Shown here one piece after another: positions 8,933 through 16,323 of a stretch of 23,829 nt of DNA (the stretch's first letter is position 1; each line of letters starts with the position of its first letter). The translations under genes and the position numbers were made by a program. Source of the stretch: Amoeboradix gromovi (taxonomy: Eukaryota > Sanchytriomycota > Sanchytriomycetes > Sanchytriales > Sanchytriaceae); assembly GCA_018985225.1 (NCBI GenBank), contig JADGIF010000065.1:1-23829 (forward strand), written 5' to 3'. Below the pieces are notes generated by a model. The model did no database searches. It was given only the letters and a program-made list of their open reading frames with translations, and was not told where the DNA came from.

Positions 8933-9436
8933 TTATTCAGAGTTGATAGTAGATGCACTTCCAAGGTCAGATTCAAAGTCTATCCAAGTGATTTGAGATT
9001 TTTCAAGGTTTTCGGAATAAAACGAGTATTCTCTAAAACAGAACCGGTAGATCTTGAAAGTAATAATGGTAAGAATAACCATTCCAAGGTGATTAGATAT
9101 TAAATCATAGTAACTAGGTCTTTCATATCTATTAGATTCTAAACACTTTAAAATTGCATCAAGTCTGAAAATTTGGACAATATTTATAAGTGCATACGCT
9201 GCCGCTAGAATCTGCATAACTTTTAAAATTCTTTCTCCTTTCAGGCGATGTACATTTATAATTATGAATCCTGACATTCCAGTGGTAATTAAAATTATTG
9301 CTGAGAATATCTCCAAAGCATTTAGTATACATTTGTTCTGAAGCAGTGAAAATCCTCCAATTGTAACTATTGATCCATTTAAAATGTATAATGATTGCTT
9401 TATATCGCTTATATCAATTTCATAATTTTTTCTCAT
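8933..9436 (-). CDS. four-TM membrane protein of unknown function
   Basis: 167 aa from ATG at 9436; an in-frame TTG 24 bp upstream is not used. The first hydrophobic run, about 16-33 (LYILNGSIVTIGGFSLLQ), is weak. Clear spans follow at about 40-61 (ALEIFSAIILITTGMSGFIIINV) and 72-93 (ILKVMQILAAAYALINIVQIF), and a last near 116-135 (HLGMVILTIITFKIYRF). The tail is acidic and probably cytosolic. No family is recognised. It could be a tetraspan-type organelle protein. The open frame, its composition and the tight convergent arrangement with NOP14 (stops 9 bp apart) support a real gene. Confidence 0.6.
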   Translation of the reverse strand: MRKNYEIDISDIKQSLYILNGSIVTIGGFSLLQNKCILNALEIFSAIILITTGMSGFIIINVHRLKGERILKVMQILAAAYALINIVQIFRLDAILKCLESNRYERPSYYDLISNHLGMVILTIITFKIYRFCFREYSFYSENLEKSQITWIDFESDLGSASTINSE

Positions 9437-10013
9437 TTCGAATCTGACCGTGGCTTGCAAATCAAAACTTTAAGTAGTTGGGTGCTATGCAAGCTGCAAA
9501 GAAGCGTGAAGTAGCTTACTGCAGGTACAAACAAGACACATCCAGCTCAGGTAGCTAAGGTTTAAATAACTAAATGGAAATCTAGCGCTCAAAGTTAATT
9601 TTTCAAGCAACTGCTCAATTCTGGACTTAGCATTGATAAACTCAAGAAACTTACCACCTACATTTTTTGGGACACAAATATTCTTGAGTTTACTTGGTGA
9701 CACACTTTAGTAGACTAGGTCTCATGTTTGACTAAGCATGTAAGAAGATAAAATTTATTGGTAGATGTATCAAGTATTGTGTAAACAGACATCCAGACCT
9801 ACCTAGCACAGACCTGGTCAAGGATCAACAGGCGCATCAATATTGTACCAAGTTTAGCAGGGTAGTAACACTATTATAAGCATAGAAATTGACGTGCATG
9901 GCTTTCCGATACTATTGAAAACACAACGCAGCAATAAAGATCATAGCTGTATTGACAGTCTCGTGGAGTAGCTTTGCAAAGTTTACCAATCGGAGCTTAC
10001 TTGGATACTCTCC
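9437..10013. other. 577-bp intergenic stretch with short coding-like fragments
   Basis: No gene is called. The plus strand from ATG 9488 is open for 23 codons (AAKKREVAYCRYKQD). A downstream frame reads FKQLLNSGLSIDKLKKL. The opposite strand over 9485-9703 is also open, but only from a GTG. A TGGGACAC octamer at 9668-9675 matches the transposon terminus but has no partner. The fragments could be gene debris. Nothing is assignable. Confidence 0.3.
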
Positions 10014-11078
10014 ATGGAACAAGAAGAAAAATCACTCAAAACTACTCAGTCCAATGATGAGGCAAGTCAAGGGTCCAAATCCGTCATGGTTGATGCCAAA
10101 ATTAGCACAGATACAGCTTATGCTCACTTTGCTGAGTTTGCACCACTGCTGTCTTTGGAAAATGTACATTTTCCGTCTCACTGGCAACCAGAAGCAATTA
10201 TGTTTGCTGGTGCCTTTGCGACTGGTGTCCAATTCTACGATACAAAATACGATGAATACTTTGAATTTACCACAAGAGCTCACAGGAAGCGCTTAAAAAC
10301 ATTCAGGATCAATTTTTCGTTAAAGGAAAAATTCAGAGCTTCTTCTCCTTTAATTGATTTGATACGTCATTCTTCTTTTTATTTGGCTTTTTTTTTCTTT
10401 TTGGGTAGCTTTTTTTTCTTTGCAGCAGAATTGCTAAATTATTTGGACACTTCACATTATCTTGTTTTAATTCTCCAAACAATTAAAGGAGCTTTTTTCC
10501 TTTTAGGTGCAATCGCTGGGTTTATAGAAGTTATTGATCCTCCAACTCTTGTTCAGCTCGAGAAGGAATTTCTCTCTGGTGTTAAATACTATCGCAAACT
10601 ACACCTTCCCCTGAAAGCCAAAGCCGAGCATATAATGAAGAACACCAGGAGTTTTGCCAATTTCAGCTTGCATCAGCTTGCGTTTTGGTCCTCTTCTTAC
10701 CTGCTAAGTGCGGTGTGTTTATTAACAACTGTTGATATTGCAAATTTTGTAATATATCGCAAAGATCTTTCCAATGATCTTAGTTTAAAATTCAACTTGG
10801 AGGTGGTGTTCTTTGTGGGCTCTATTTTGTTGCTCATTGCAAACTTTATCAAGTTTATTGAAATAAGTCATTTCATGAAGAAGCCGCTACAGTACAAATC
10901 ATTTGGCTACTGGGCTGTTGTATCTTTTCTTATTTTAAGTGTCGGGATATTAATCGGTGCGTCAAACGTCTTATTTAGTTTTACGAGTAACAAAGTACAA
11001 GAAGGTTGTTTTATAGCAAGCGCTGTTTTTACTACTATCGGATCTAGTCTTTTGTATCTAGAGCTGAAGTTTACATAA
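10014..11078 (+). CDS. six-TM integral membrane protein made of three two-helix hairpins (YrhK-like)
   Basis: 354 aa. A hydrophilic N-terminal ~115 residues includes VHFPSHWQPEAIMFAGAFATGVQFY. Three similar helical hairpins follow: about 121-173, 222-286 and 298-352. Each has a first helix with an aromatic start and a small-residue core (FFFFLGSFFFFAAEL, AFWSSSYLLSAVCLL, YWAVVSFLILSVGIL). Each second helix ends in Glu (GAFFLLGAIAGFIE, FFVGSILLLIANFIKFIE, AVFTTIGSSLLYLE). The G-S-x-x-F ... E pattern is like the YrhK domain found in bacterial and fungal membrane proteins. That assignment is inference from pattern. It is a plausible plasma- or endomembrane protein of unknown substrate. The ATG is preceded by an in-frame stop region and fits the gene. 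Confidence 0.7.
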   Translation: MEQEEKSLKTTQSNDEASQGSKSVMVDAKISTDTAYAHFAEFAPLLSLENVHFPSHWQPEAIMFAGAFATGVQFYDTKYDEYFEFTTRAHRKRLKTFRINFSLKEKFRASSPLIDLIRHSSFYLAFFFFLGSFFFFAAELLNYLDTSHYLVLILQTIKGAFFLLGAIAGFIEVIDPPTLVQLEKEFLSGVKYYRKLHLPLKAKAEHIMKNTRSFANFSLHQLAFWSSSYLLSAVCLLTTVDIANFVIYRKDLSNDLSLKFNLEVVFFVGSILLLIANFIKFIEISHFMKKPLQYKSFGYWAVVSFLILSVGILIGASNVLFSFTSNKVQEGCFIASAVFTTIGSSLLYLELKFT

Positions 11079-11385
11079 ACAGAGGATGGAAAAATTAATT
11101 ATTGTGAACTTGAGCTTTTTAAATGCAATTAATTAACTCAATAAATCACTTTTTGCACAAAAACGGTAATCTTTATCAAGGAAACATGTTTAGGAGCCCG
11201 CTAGCTGAAAGGACTGATAGCTAATCGACTACCGTTTCTCCTATGAGACTAAATTCGAGCTTAAGCAACAAATAAAAAGCCTGAGCGGCAAGAAAGTGAC
11301 ACGAAAGTAAATATGAAGTCTGAGCCCTTGCCGCAAGTGATGTTAAGTTTCTGAGTACGTCCCCGAATGATTATGGTTAATTTTT
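11079..11385. promoter_or_regulatory. upstream region of the homoserine kinase gene
   Basis: 307 bp without a gene. It contains an 8-bp inverted repeat (GCGGCAAG and CTTGCCGC, at about 11285 and 11328) that could fold into a ~50-nt hairpin. It also has a CTGAGC direct repeat beside each arm. No TGACTCA-type amino-acid-control site is seen upstream of the start. Confidence 0.3.
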
Positions 11386-12300
11386 ATGACTAAATTTGAA
11401 ATTCGTGTCCCCTGTTCAAGCGCAAATCTAGGTCCTGGATTTGATGCATTAGGTCTTGCGCTCTCGTTATACCTATACGTTGAGGTTCAAGCACTTGACT
11501 CAGACGAGTTTGAAATTGTGATATTGGAGGCTACTCAGGGTCTGTCCTTGGAACCTGAAGTCAATTTGTTGACACAAATGATAACCCAAACATTAACTAG
11601 ATACGGGAAGAGCCCTAAAAAGAAGATCAAGTTGAAAATCAAATCTGAAATACCATTCGGAAGCGGGCTTGGCTCAAGTTCAACAGCTATTATTGCAGCT
11701 GTAATGATTGCTAACCAAGTTGGAGACTTGCATTTGAACAGGGATGCTTTGCTTGACATATGCTGCGAAATCGAAGGGCATCCTGATAATATTTGTCCCG
11801 GATTTCTTGGGAATCTGACTGTCTCTGTTTACTCCAAACCATGCATATACCTTACAATCTCGTTTCCAGAGGAGATAAAAATCATGGCTGCTACTCCATC
11901 CTACCAGTTGCCTACTGAAAAGGCAAGGCAAGTGTTGCCAAATTACTATTCTAGGGAAGATGTCGTGTTCAACATTCAGAGAGCTAGCGCTTTGCCTCAT
12001 ATATTAAGCAATCCTTCATATTGGAATCGTTTAAAAGATGTCTTGCAAGACAAAATTCATCAACCCTTTAGATTATCTTTGCTACCTGGTTTCGAGACTG
12101 TTCTTAGAATCGAAGAAGAAGGATGCCTAGGCGCATTTGTGAGTGGCGCAGGCCCCACTGCTTTAATACTGTATTTGAATAATGAGGAAAAGATTGAACA
12201 GTTTGTGAGAGATGCATTTTCAAAACACGGCTTTACAACGACAGTGAGGCATTTAAAAGTAGATGTGCATGGGGCCTTGCTAACAATGAAAAGTCAGTAA
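11386..12300 (+). CDS. THR1: homoserine kinase
   Basis: 304 aa, GHMP-kinase superfamily. It phosphorylates L-homoserine with ATP, the penultimate step of threonine synthesis in the cytosol. The N-terminus VPCSSANLGPGFDALGLAL is the family's substrate-binding opening. The ATP-binding motif PFGSGLGSSSTA is at 90-101, GHPDN at 131-135, and the C-terminal SGAGPT loop at 253-258 (GHMP motif 3). Yeast Thr1 is 357 aa and bacterial ThrB about 310, so this is a compact version with nothing essential missing. The pathway is absent from animals, which argues for a fungal (or plant/protist) origin. The single uninterrupted frame starts at the first ATG. The next gene downstream is on the other strand. 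Confidence 0.95.
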   Translation: MTKFEIRVPCSSANLGPGFDALGLALSLYLYVEVQALDSDEFEIVILEATQGLSLEPEVNLLTQMITQTLTRYGKSPKKKIKLKIKSEIPFGSGLGSSSTAIIAAVMIANQVGDLHLNRDALLDICCEIEGHPDNICPGFLGNLTVSVYSKPCIYLTISFPEEIKIMAATPSYQLPTEKARQVLPNYYSREDVVFNIQRASALPHILSNPSYWNRLKDVLQDKIHQPFRLSLLPGFETVLRIEEEGCLGAFVSGAGPTALILYLNNEEKIEQFVRDAFSKHGFTTTVRHLKVDVHGALLTMKSQ

Positions 12301-12331
12301 ATTGTTTTCTTAATTTTATTACACGGTACCC

Positions 12332-12356
12332 TGTAAAAAGTAGGCTACTTTTTACA
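12332..12356. repeat. perfect 12-bp inverted repeat with a 1-nt spacer
   Basis: The arm TGTAAAAAGTAG is followed by a single G and then its exact complement. It lies 31 bp after the THR1 stop and 11 bp before the TA flank of the next element. It could be a fold-back in the 3' UTR or the collapsed ends of an excised element. Confidence 0.75.
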
Positions 12357-12367
12357 AAATTAACATA

Positions 12368-12990
12368 TGGGACACCTGATGTGATTTCTAGACTAACTCT
12401 GAAAATCTGATTTTGAGAAAAATCCATTTAAAGTTGAAAGTTCAAATGTGAAAATTAGACCAAGTCAATTGACGAATAAAACTCGTTTAATTTACAACTT
12501 CTTTTATTATTTCTAGACTAACATGTGGGACATCAAATATAAAAACTGGACTAACTTTCTGTAACAACTTGGAACATTATTTCAGCTTTATGGTGAGAGA
12601 TCAGGTTGGCAACAAAGGATCACTGACAAAGTAATTTCGCCTATTGCCTAGGTGAAGAAATATGGGACACTACTGTGAAAACTTCAATTGGCTTTATCTC
12701 GTCACCCGCTTTTTACCCCTAGTCTAGTTTTTACAGAGCATGTCCCATATCAGGTGAATTGAATAAATTCTTAGTTACTATTTTATTTTTATCTGATTTA
12801 CAAGAATTGGTCTACTTTTTTCATTTGAAAATACAATTCAAACTTCAACTATGGATATTTCAACCGATAATAGACACACTGATTCAAAATTAAGATTTTT
12901 GAACAGTTCAAGTTCTAACGAACCTGAAAACACTACTTTTAGGATTTAGGACAATTTCGAGCTAGTCTGGAAATCATATAGGGTGTCCCA
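12368..12990. mobile_element. 623-bp inverted-repeat transposon with TA flanks, containing nested copies
   Basis: The left end is TGGGACACCTGATGTGATTT followed by CTAGACTAAC. The right end, read inward, is TGGGACACCCTATATGATTT followed by CCAGACTAGC. Both ends are flanked by TA (12366-12367 and 12991-12992), the target of Tc1/mariner-type insertion. There is no transposase frame inside. The interior carries a second inverted-repeat unit (12526-12747) and an extra TGGGACAC at 12663. The TTTCTAGACTAAC motif recurs internally at 12510-12522. Confidence 0.7.
12526..12747. mobile_element. nested 222-bp MITE-like element
   Basis: The left terminus TGGGACATCAAATATAAAAA continues CTGGACTAACTTTCTG and is nearly identical to the left end of the copy at 21260. 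The right terminus, read inward, is TGGGACATGCTCTGTAAAAA then CTAGACTAG. The right end is followed by TA; the left flank is TG, so the target duplication is imperfect. Internal sequence differs from the 21260 copy, consistent with a deletion derivative. Confidence 0.6.
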
Positions 12991-13337
12991 TATGGCAGCC
13001 AATTTCAGAAAATGTCCCTTGTCTAAATCCGAGTATTCTTGGATAGATGTGTTAGTCCTATAATATTCCATTAAGCCTTTCTGAATATAAAAATGCACTG
13101 AAAATATCTCATTCAAAATAGCTTGGCTGATTAGCACTTACCATATGTTCTGACATCCCAACTGGCAACCATTTTCATATTCTGTCTTGATGTTTGTAAT
13201 GTTCGCACTAATACTTCAATATCGTCTTTTCTAATCTTTTGCAACTGCTCTTTTTGTCTGGTTCTCGTTTCTTCGTTGTGTTGGGCATGATGAATTAATG
13301 ACGGTGGGTAATCTATTGTGATTTCTAGGTGTTCCTG
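12946..13337 (-). CDS. unrecognised coding locus, at least two exons, 3' end altered by a transposon
   Basis: Read on the minus strand, 13337-13142 is open for 65 codons with protein-like content (LEITIDYPPSLIHHAQH, TRTRQKEQLQKIRKDDIEVL, MKMVASWDVRTY). At 13141-13122 is a 20-nt candidate intron with a consensus GTAAGT donor. Splicing it continues into ILNEIFSVHFYIQKGLMEYY...GHFLKLAAI. The last codons (WDTLYDF... to a TAA ending at 12946) come from the element end at 12990. Without the insertion the protein would stop within two codons of AAI. The segment at 13337 is preceded by TAG, so a further upstream exon is needed. Other open pieces (KLDTQVVQDLLKYAKRPIW, TEVHYAPPTPKRDVK) occur at 13430-13630. 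I do not recognise the family. It may be a real gene or a young pseudogene. Confidence 0.45.
13122..13141 (-). other. candidate 20-nt intron in the unrecognised minus-strand locus
   Basis: On the minus strand it reads GTAAGTGCTAATCAGCCAAG, with a full GTAAGT donor and a TGCTAAT branch-like stretch. Removing it joins two protein-like frames (VRTY to ILNEIF). An alternative acceptor at the internal CAG gives 15 nt, but leads to a stop. Retained, it gives a stop 10 nt in. Confidence 0.5.
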
Positions 13338-13791
13338 CTAATTATAAATGAGAAAATTTTGTCAGAATGGTCTAAAATACTTTATCACTTGTTGTTAGGC
13401 AAGACAGGTTACTGTTGCTTTTCTACTCGTTAAATGACAAGAATTTCCAATGACAATTACTCCGCCAAAGTGATTCCTCACGCTTGGACTTGCCTGAGAC
13501 GAGCCAAATTGGCCTTTTGGCATATTTTAGCAGGTCTTGTACTACTTGAGTATCCAGTTTGTTGTTTTACATCTCTTTTTGGAGTGGGAGGAGCGTAGTG
13601 AACTTCAGTGATGTTAAACTAGTCTGCATTGGTTTTATTACTTTGATAGCTGAAATTTGATGGTGCAGCGGCCTAACGATCCCTTTCTTTTCATTCAAGG
13701 GTAAATAGATAACTTAAAAAAGGTTCGTTGCGCTTGCTGCTCAAAATTTGTACAGGTTAGGTACTAATCTTTCGGTTTTTTTGTGAAGCCT
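13338..13791. other. region upstream of the subtilase with minus-strand coding-like pieces
   Basis: No complete gene can be supported. Minus-strand frames over 13435-13560 read KLDTQVVQDLLKYAKRPIW then SKREESLWRSNCHWKF. They share a frame with an earlier stretch ending at a TAA near 13572. An overlapping frame reads EVHYAPPTPKRDV. These are probably 5' exons or debris of the locus at 12946-13337. The subtilase promoter must also lie here. Confidence 0.35.
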
Positions 13792-15297
13792 ATGAGCCAA
13801 TCAAACAATAGACTTTATTATCATTTATTACCCACATTCCCCCAACAGCAATTCCTATTACAAATGTTCTACTATTTAATTTGTAGTGCTTTCGAGCAAA
13901 GTAATATTAATCAACGGCATACCCAAATCATAGATGTAAACGATTATATTCTACAAACAGAAAAAGGTTGCATTAACCCAAACATCGCCGACTACTTATC
14001 TACATATACCAATATAACTAACATTTTTACGAACCATATATCGTTTACAAGTTCTCTGGACTCCAGTACCCTTTCTCAATTGTTAAGTAAACTAGACTGC
14101 AATTTGAATTTTAGAAAACAAATAAAATTCATTCCTACAGAGCAGGTTCAACAAACTTTTACAGCTGGCTGGTATCTTGATAGAATAGACCAATACAACC
14201 TACCATTAGATGGAAAATATCACTTTAATTTTACAGGGAAAGGTACAAACATATATATTATTGATAGCGGGGTGATTCTAAATAACAACCCTGAGTTGCA
14301 AAATAGAGTTAGCATGCCATGGAAGGCCAGCCATATTAACGAGACTACTGATGACTGTACTGGGCATGGGTCTCATATCGCATCAATAGCGGCAGGGAAA
14401 AATATAGGAGTTGCTAAATTAGCAAATGTTCTAGTTTTAAGAGTTCTTGATGGCTGCAATTCGGAAGAGGCTACTGCCAGAGAAGAAGACATAGTAGCTG
14501 CTCTGACTTGGCTCAGAGATAATATCAAAAAACCAGCAGTCATAAATATGAGTTTAGGACCGCAAAAAGGAAATGTGTATGAGTCTTCTCCCGCTATTGA
14601 TCACGCTGTGAAGGTGCTAATTTCTATGGACATTCCGATAGTAGTTGCTGCAGGAAACGATAATACCAATGCTTGCAAAGGTAGCCCAAGTAGTGTCAAA
14701 GAGGTGATAACTGTAGGTTCAACAGATTCCAATGATTCAAGAAGTGGATTTTCCAACTATGGAGACTGCGTTTCTATATTCGCACCTGGTAGGGAGATAT
14801 TCGGATACACTATTGATCCTAAAGTTAGCATGTCGTCCCCTGGCTATATATCAAAAGACGGCACCTCCCAATCTGCTCCACTTGTCACTGGAGCTATTGC
14901 TTTACTATTAGAAATGAATGGGGCTATTTCCCTGATGGAGTTGAAAAAGATTCTTTATGCAAACTCTCCATTTGTTCAGAATTCAAAAACTCCTGTCGCT
15001 AACGCTAGACTTCTTAAAATCACCTTTAACTCTGGAGGAACTGGAGAGCGTATTAACATAGATGACAATGTAATTCAATCTTTAGATAGTCGGCCATGGT
15101 TTGATAGATACAAAATTCATATAATAGTAGGACTCTCTGTATTCTCGGCTGTTTTAATTATAGTTTTGATTTGCGTATTCTTTAGTAGGCGCAAAAATAA
15201 TCAGCGAAATAGCTTCATTCAAAAGAAAACTTTCCAGGGCAGTAGACCACCTCCACAAACAATAACAAATCTAAACCAAAGAGATGAGAGCCCTTAA
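13792..15297 (+). CDS. membrane-anchored subtilisin-family (S8) serine protease
   Basis: 501 aa from ATG 13792. A later in-frame ATG at 13864 would begin MFYYLICSAF, a short hydrophobic segment that could be the true signal peptide. An ~120-residue propeptide region precedes the catalytic domain. The catalytic triad is Asp158 (IIDSGV), His192 (CTGHGSH) and Ser359 (DGTSQSAP), with oxyanion Asn289 (AAGND). Motif spacing resembles proteinase K/cerevisin-type S8A enzymes. Unlike secreted fungal relatives it ends with a single transmembrane helix at about 442-464, then a basic Arg/Lys tail of ~35 residues. It is therefore probably a type I membrane protease of the vacuole or cell surface. The substrate is unknown. 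It ends 18 bp from the convergent septin stop. Confidence 0.92.
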   Translation: MSQSNNRLYYHLLPTFPQQQFLLQMFYYLICSAFEQSNINQRHTQIIDVNDYILQTEKGCINPNIADYLSTYTNITNIFTNHISFTSSLDSSTLSQLLSKLDCNLNFRKQIKFIPTEQVQQTFTAGWYLDRIDQYNLPLDGKYHFNFTGKGTNIYIIDSGVILNNNPELQNRVSMPWKASHINETTDDCTGHGSHIASIAAGKNIGVAKLANVLVLRVLDGCNSEEATAREEDIVAALTWLRDNIKKPAVINMSLGPQKGNVYESSPAIDHAVKVLISMDIPIVVAAGNDNTNACKGSPSSVKEVITVGSTDSNDSRSGFSNYGDCVSIFAPGREIFGYTIDPKVSMSSPGYISKDGTSQSAPLVTGAIALLLEMNGAISLMELKKILYANSPFVQNSKTPVANARLLKITFNSGGTGERINIDDNVIQSLDSRPWFDRYKIHIIVGLSVFSAVLIIVLICVFFSRRKNNQRNSFIQKKTFQGSRPPPQTITNLNQRDESP

Positions 15298-15315
15298 CTA
15301 GTAAAGCAATTTTAT

Positions 15316-16186
15316 TTACTGCACTTCGCTTTGATCTTCTTGCATTAAGTTTTCTAGCTTTGATAGTTTTTCAGTTCTGTATTGCTCATAGAGTATCTCT
15401 TGAGTAATTTCTTTCAAGTCAGTCAAGTGAGAGCTTAATAGGCAATATTTCAATCTCACAAAGTCACAGTGTTCCAGATTATCAATCTGTACAGTCCCCC
15501 ATGGATATTCTCTTTTATTAGAGAGTGAGCTCGATACAGCAAACGGCAGTAAGTTCTAAATTAAAAAAGGGTACTTTTAATTCCTTGTTTTCGCCAACTG
15601 TGTCTTCGTCGTCCTGATGGTGATCGTAAGGAAAACTAAAGATAGGAATATCATAAAATTCAATATCACTCATACACCTTTTTTTCAATACTAGTAGTTC
15701 TTCTAGGGTCATCGAGTCGGATTTTCCGATAACTGGTATGACGTTTATTCGATGGCTTAGTAATTTCATAAATTGAATATCCATCTCATGCAACCCATGC
15801 CCACCACTAATAAAATACAAACAAACATGTACCCTATTATCAACAAACTTCGGGTTTCTTTTAATTCTAGATTCCTCAGCTAAGAAATCGTCATATTGCT
15901 TTTCAACGTATTGCATTATTTGGTCAAATTGAGCTGTATTATCAATTGCATCTCCAAATCCGGGTGTATCCACTACGCTCAGACTAATCTTTAATCCATC
16001 TTCCTCCAGCTCGGCATGATATGGAGCAATCTCAAGAGTCGGGCTTAGATATGCCTGACGTTCAATTACTTTACTTCCCAAACAGTTTATGAATGTGGAT
16101 TTTCCTAATCCACTTCTTCCTACCACTATCATATTGAATTGAAACACCTTCCTAGCATTTCTACGCATTCTAAGGTCCGTGGCCAT
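15316..16186 (-). CDS. septin, short Cdc10-like type without a C-terminal coiled coil, two exons
   Basis: Exons 15575-16186 and 15316-15555 encode 283 aa. The P-loop GRSGLGKST is at 23-31, DTPG at 73-76, and GHGL and the G4-equivalent GKSD at 154-157 (usually AKAD). After the 19-nt intron come LLPFAV, the septin unique element REYPWGTVQIDN, HCDFVRLK and SHLTDLKEIT. The only tail is a ~25-residue helix, as in Cdc10/group without coiled coil. Family role: GTP-binding filaments at the bud neck, septum or cortex. The N-terminus starts only ~16 residues before FNMIVVG and lacks part of the polybasic/NC region, so a small upstream exon is possible. Without splicing, the protein would end 18 residues after KELK and lose the whole septin unique element. 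Confidence 0.93.
15556..15574 (-). other. 19-nt intron in the septin gene
   Basis: On the minus strand it reads GTACCCTTTTTTAATTTAG: GTA donor, a T-rich centre with TTTAAT, and TTTAG acceptor. It lies in phase 0 between KELK and NLLPFAV. The junction product KELKNLLPFAV matches the septin consensus directly before the conserved PFAV block. Confidence 0.85.
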
Positions 16187-16323
16187 GATTCTTCGTGTAT
16201 CAAAAAATATCGATAAAGTCTTAAATTGACCTGCAAAGTAAGATGATTATATATAACAAATTTATTACTACCATGAGATGTCGTCCGTCTTTTTGCTGGT
16301 ACCAACACTTACAGGCTCCTATA

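Noticed and set aside
9485-9703. 72-codon minus-strand frame
   Set aside because: It has only a GTG start, no recognisable domain, and the opposite strand is equally open; kept only as a note on the intergenic region.
11283-11345. C/D-box snoRNA upstream of homoserine kinase
   Set aside because: There are CTGA boxes and a GTGATGT-like box, but in the wrong order and spacing, and no terminal stem brings them together.
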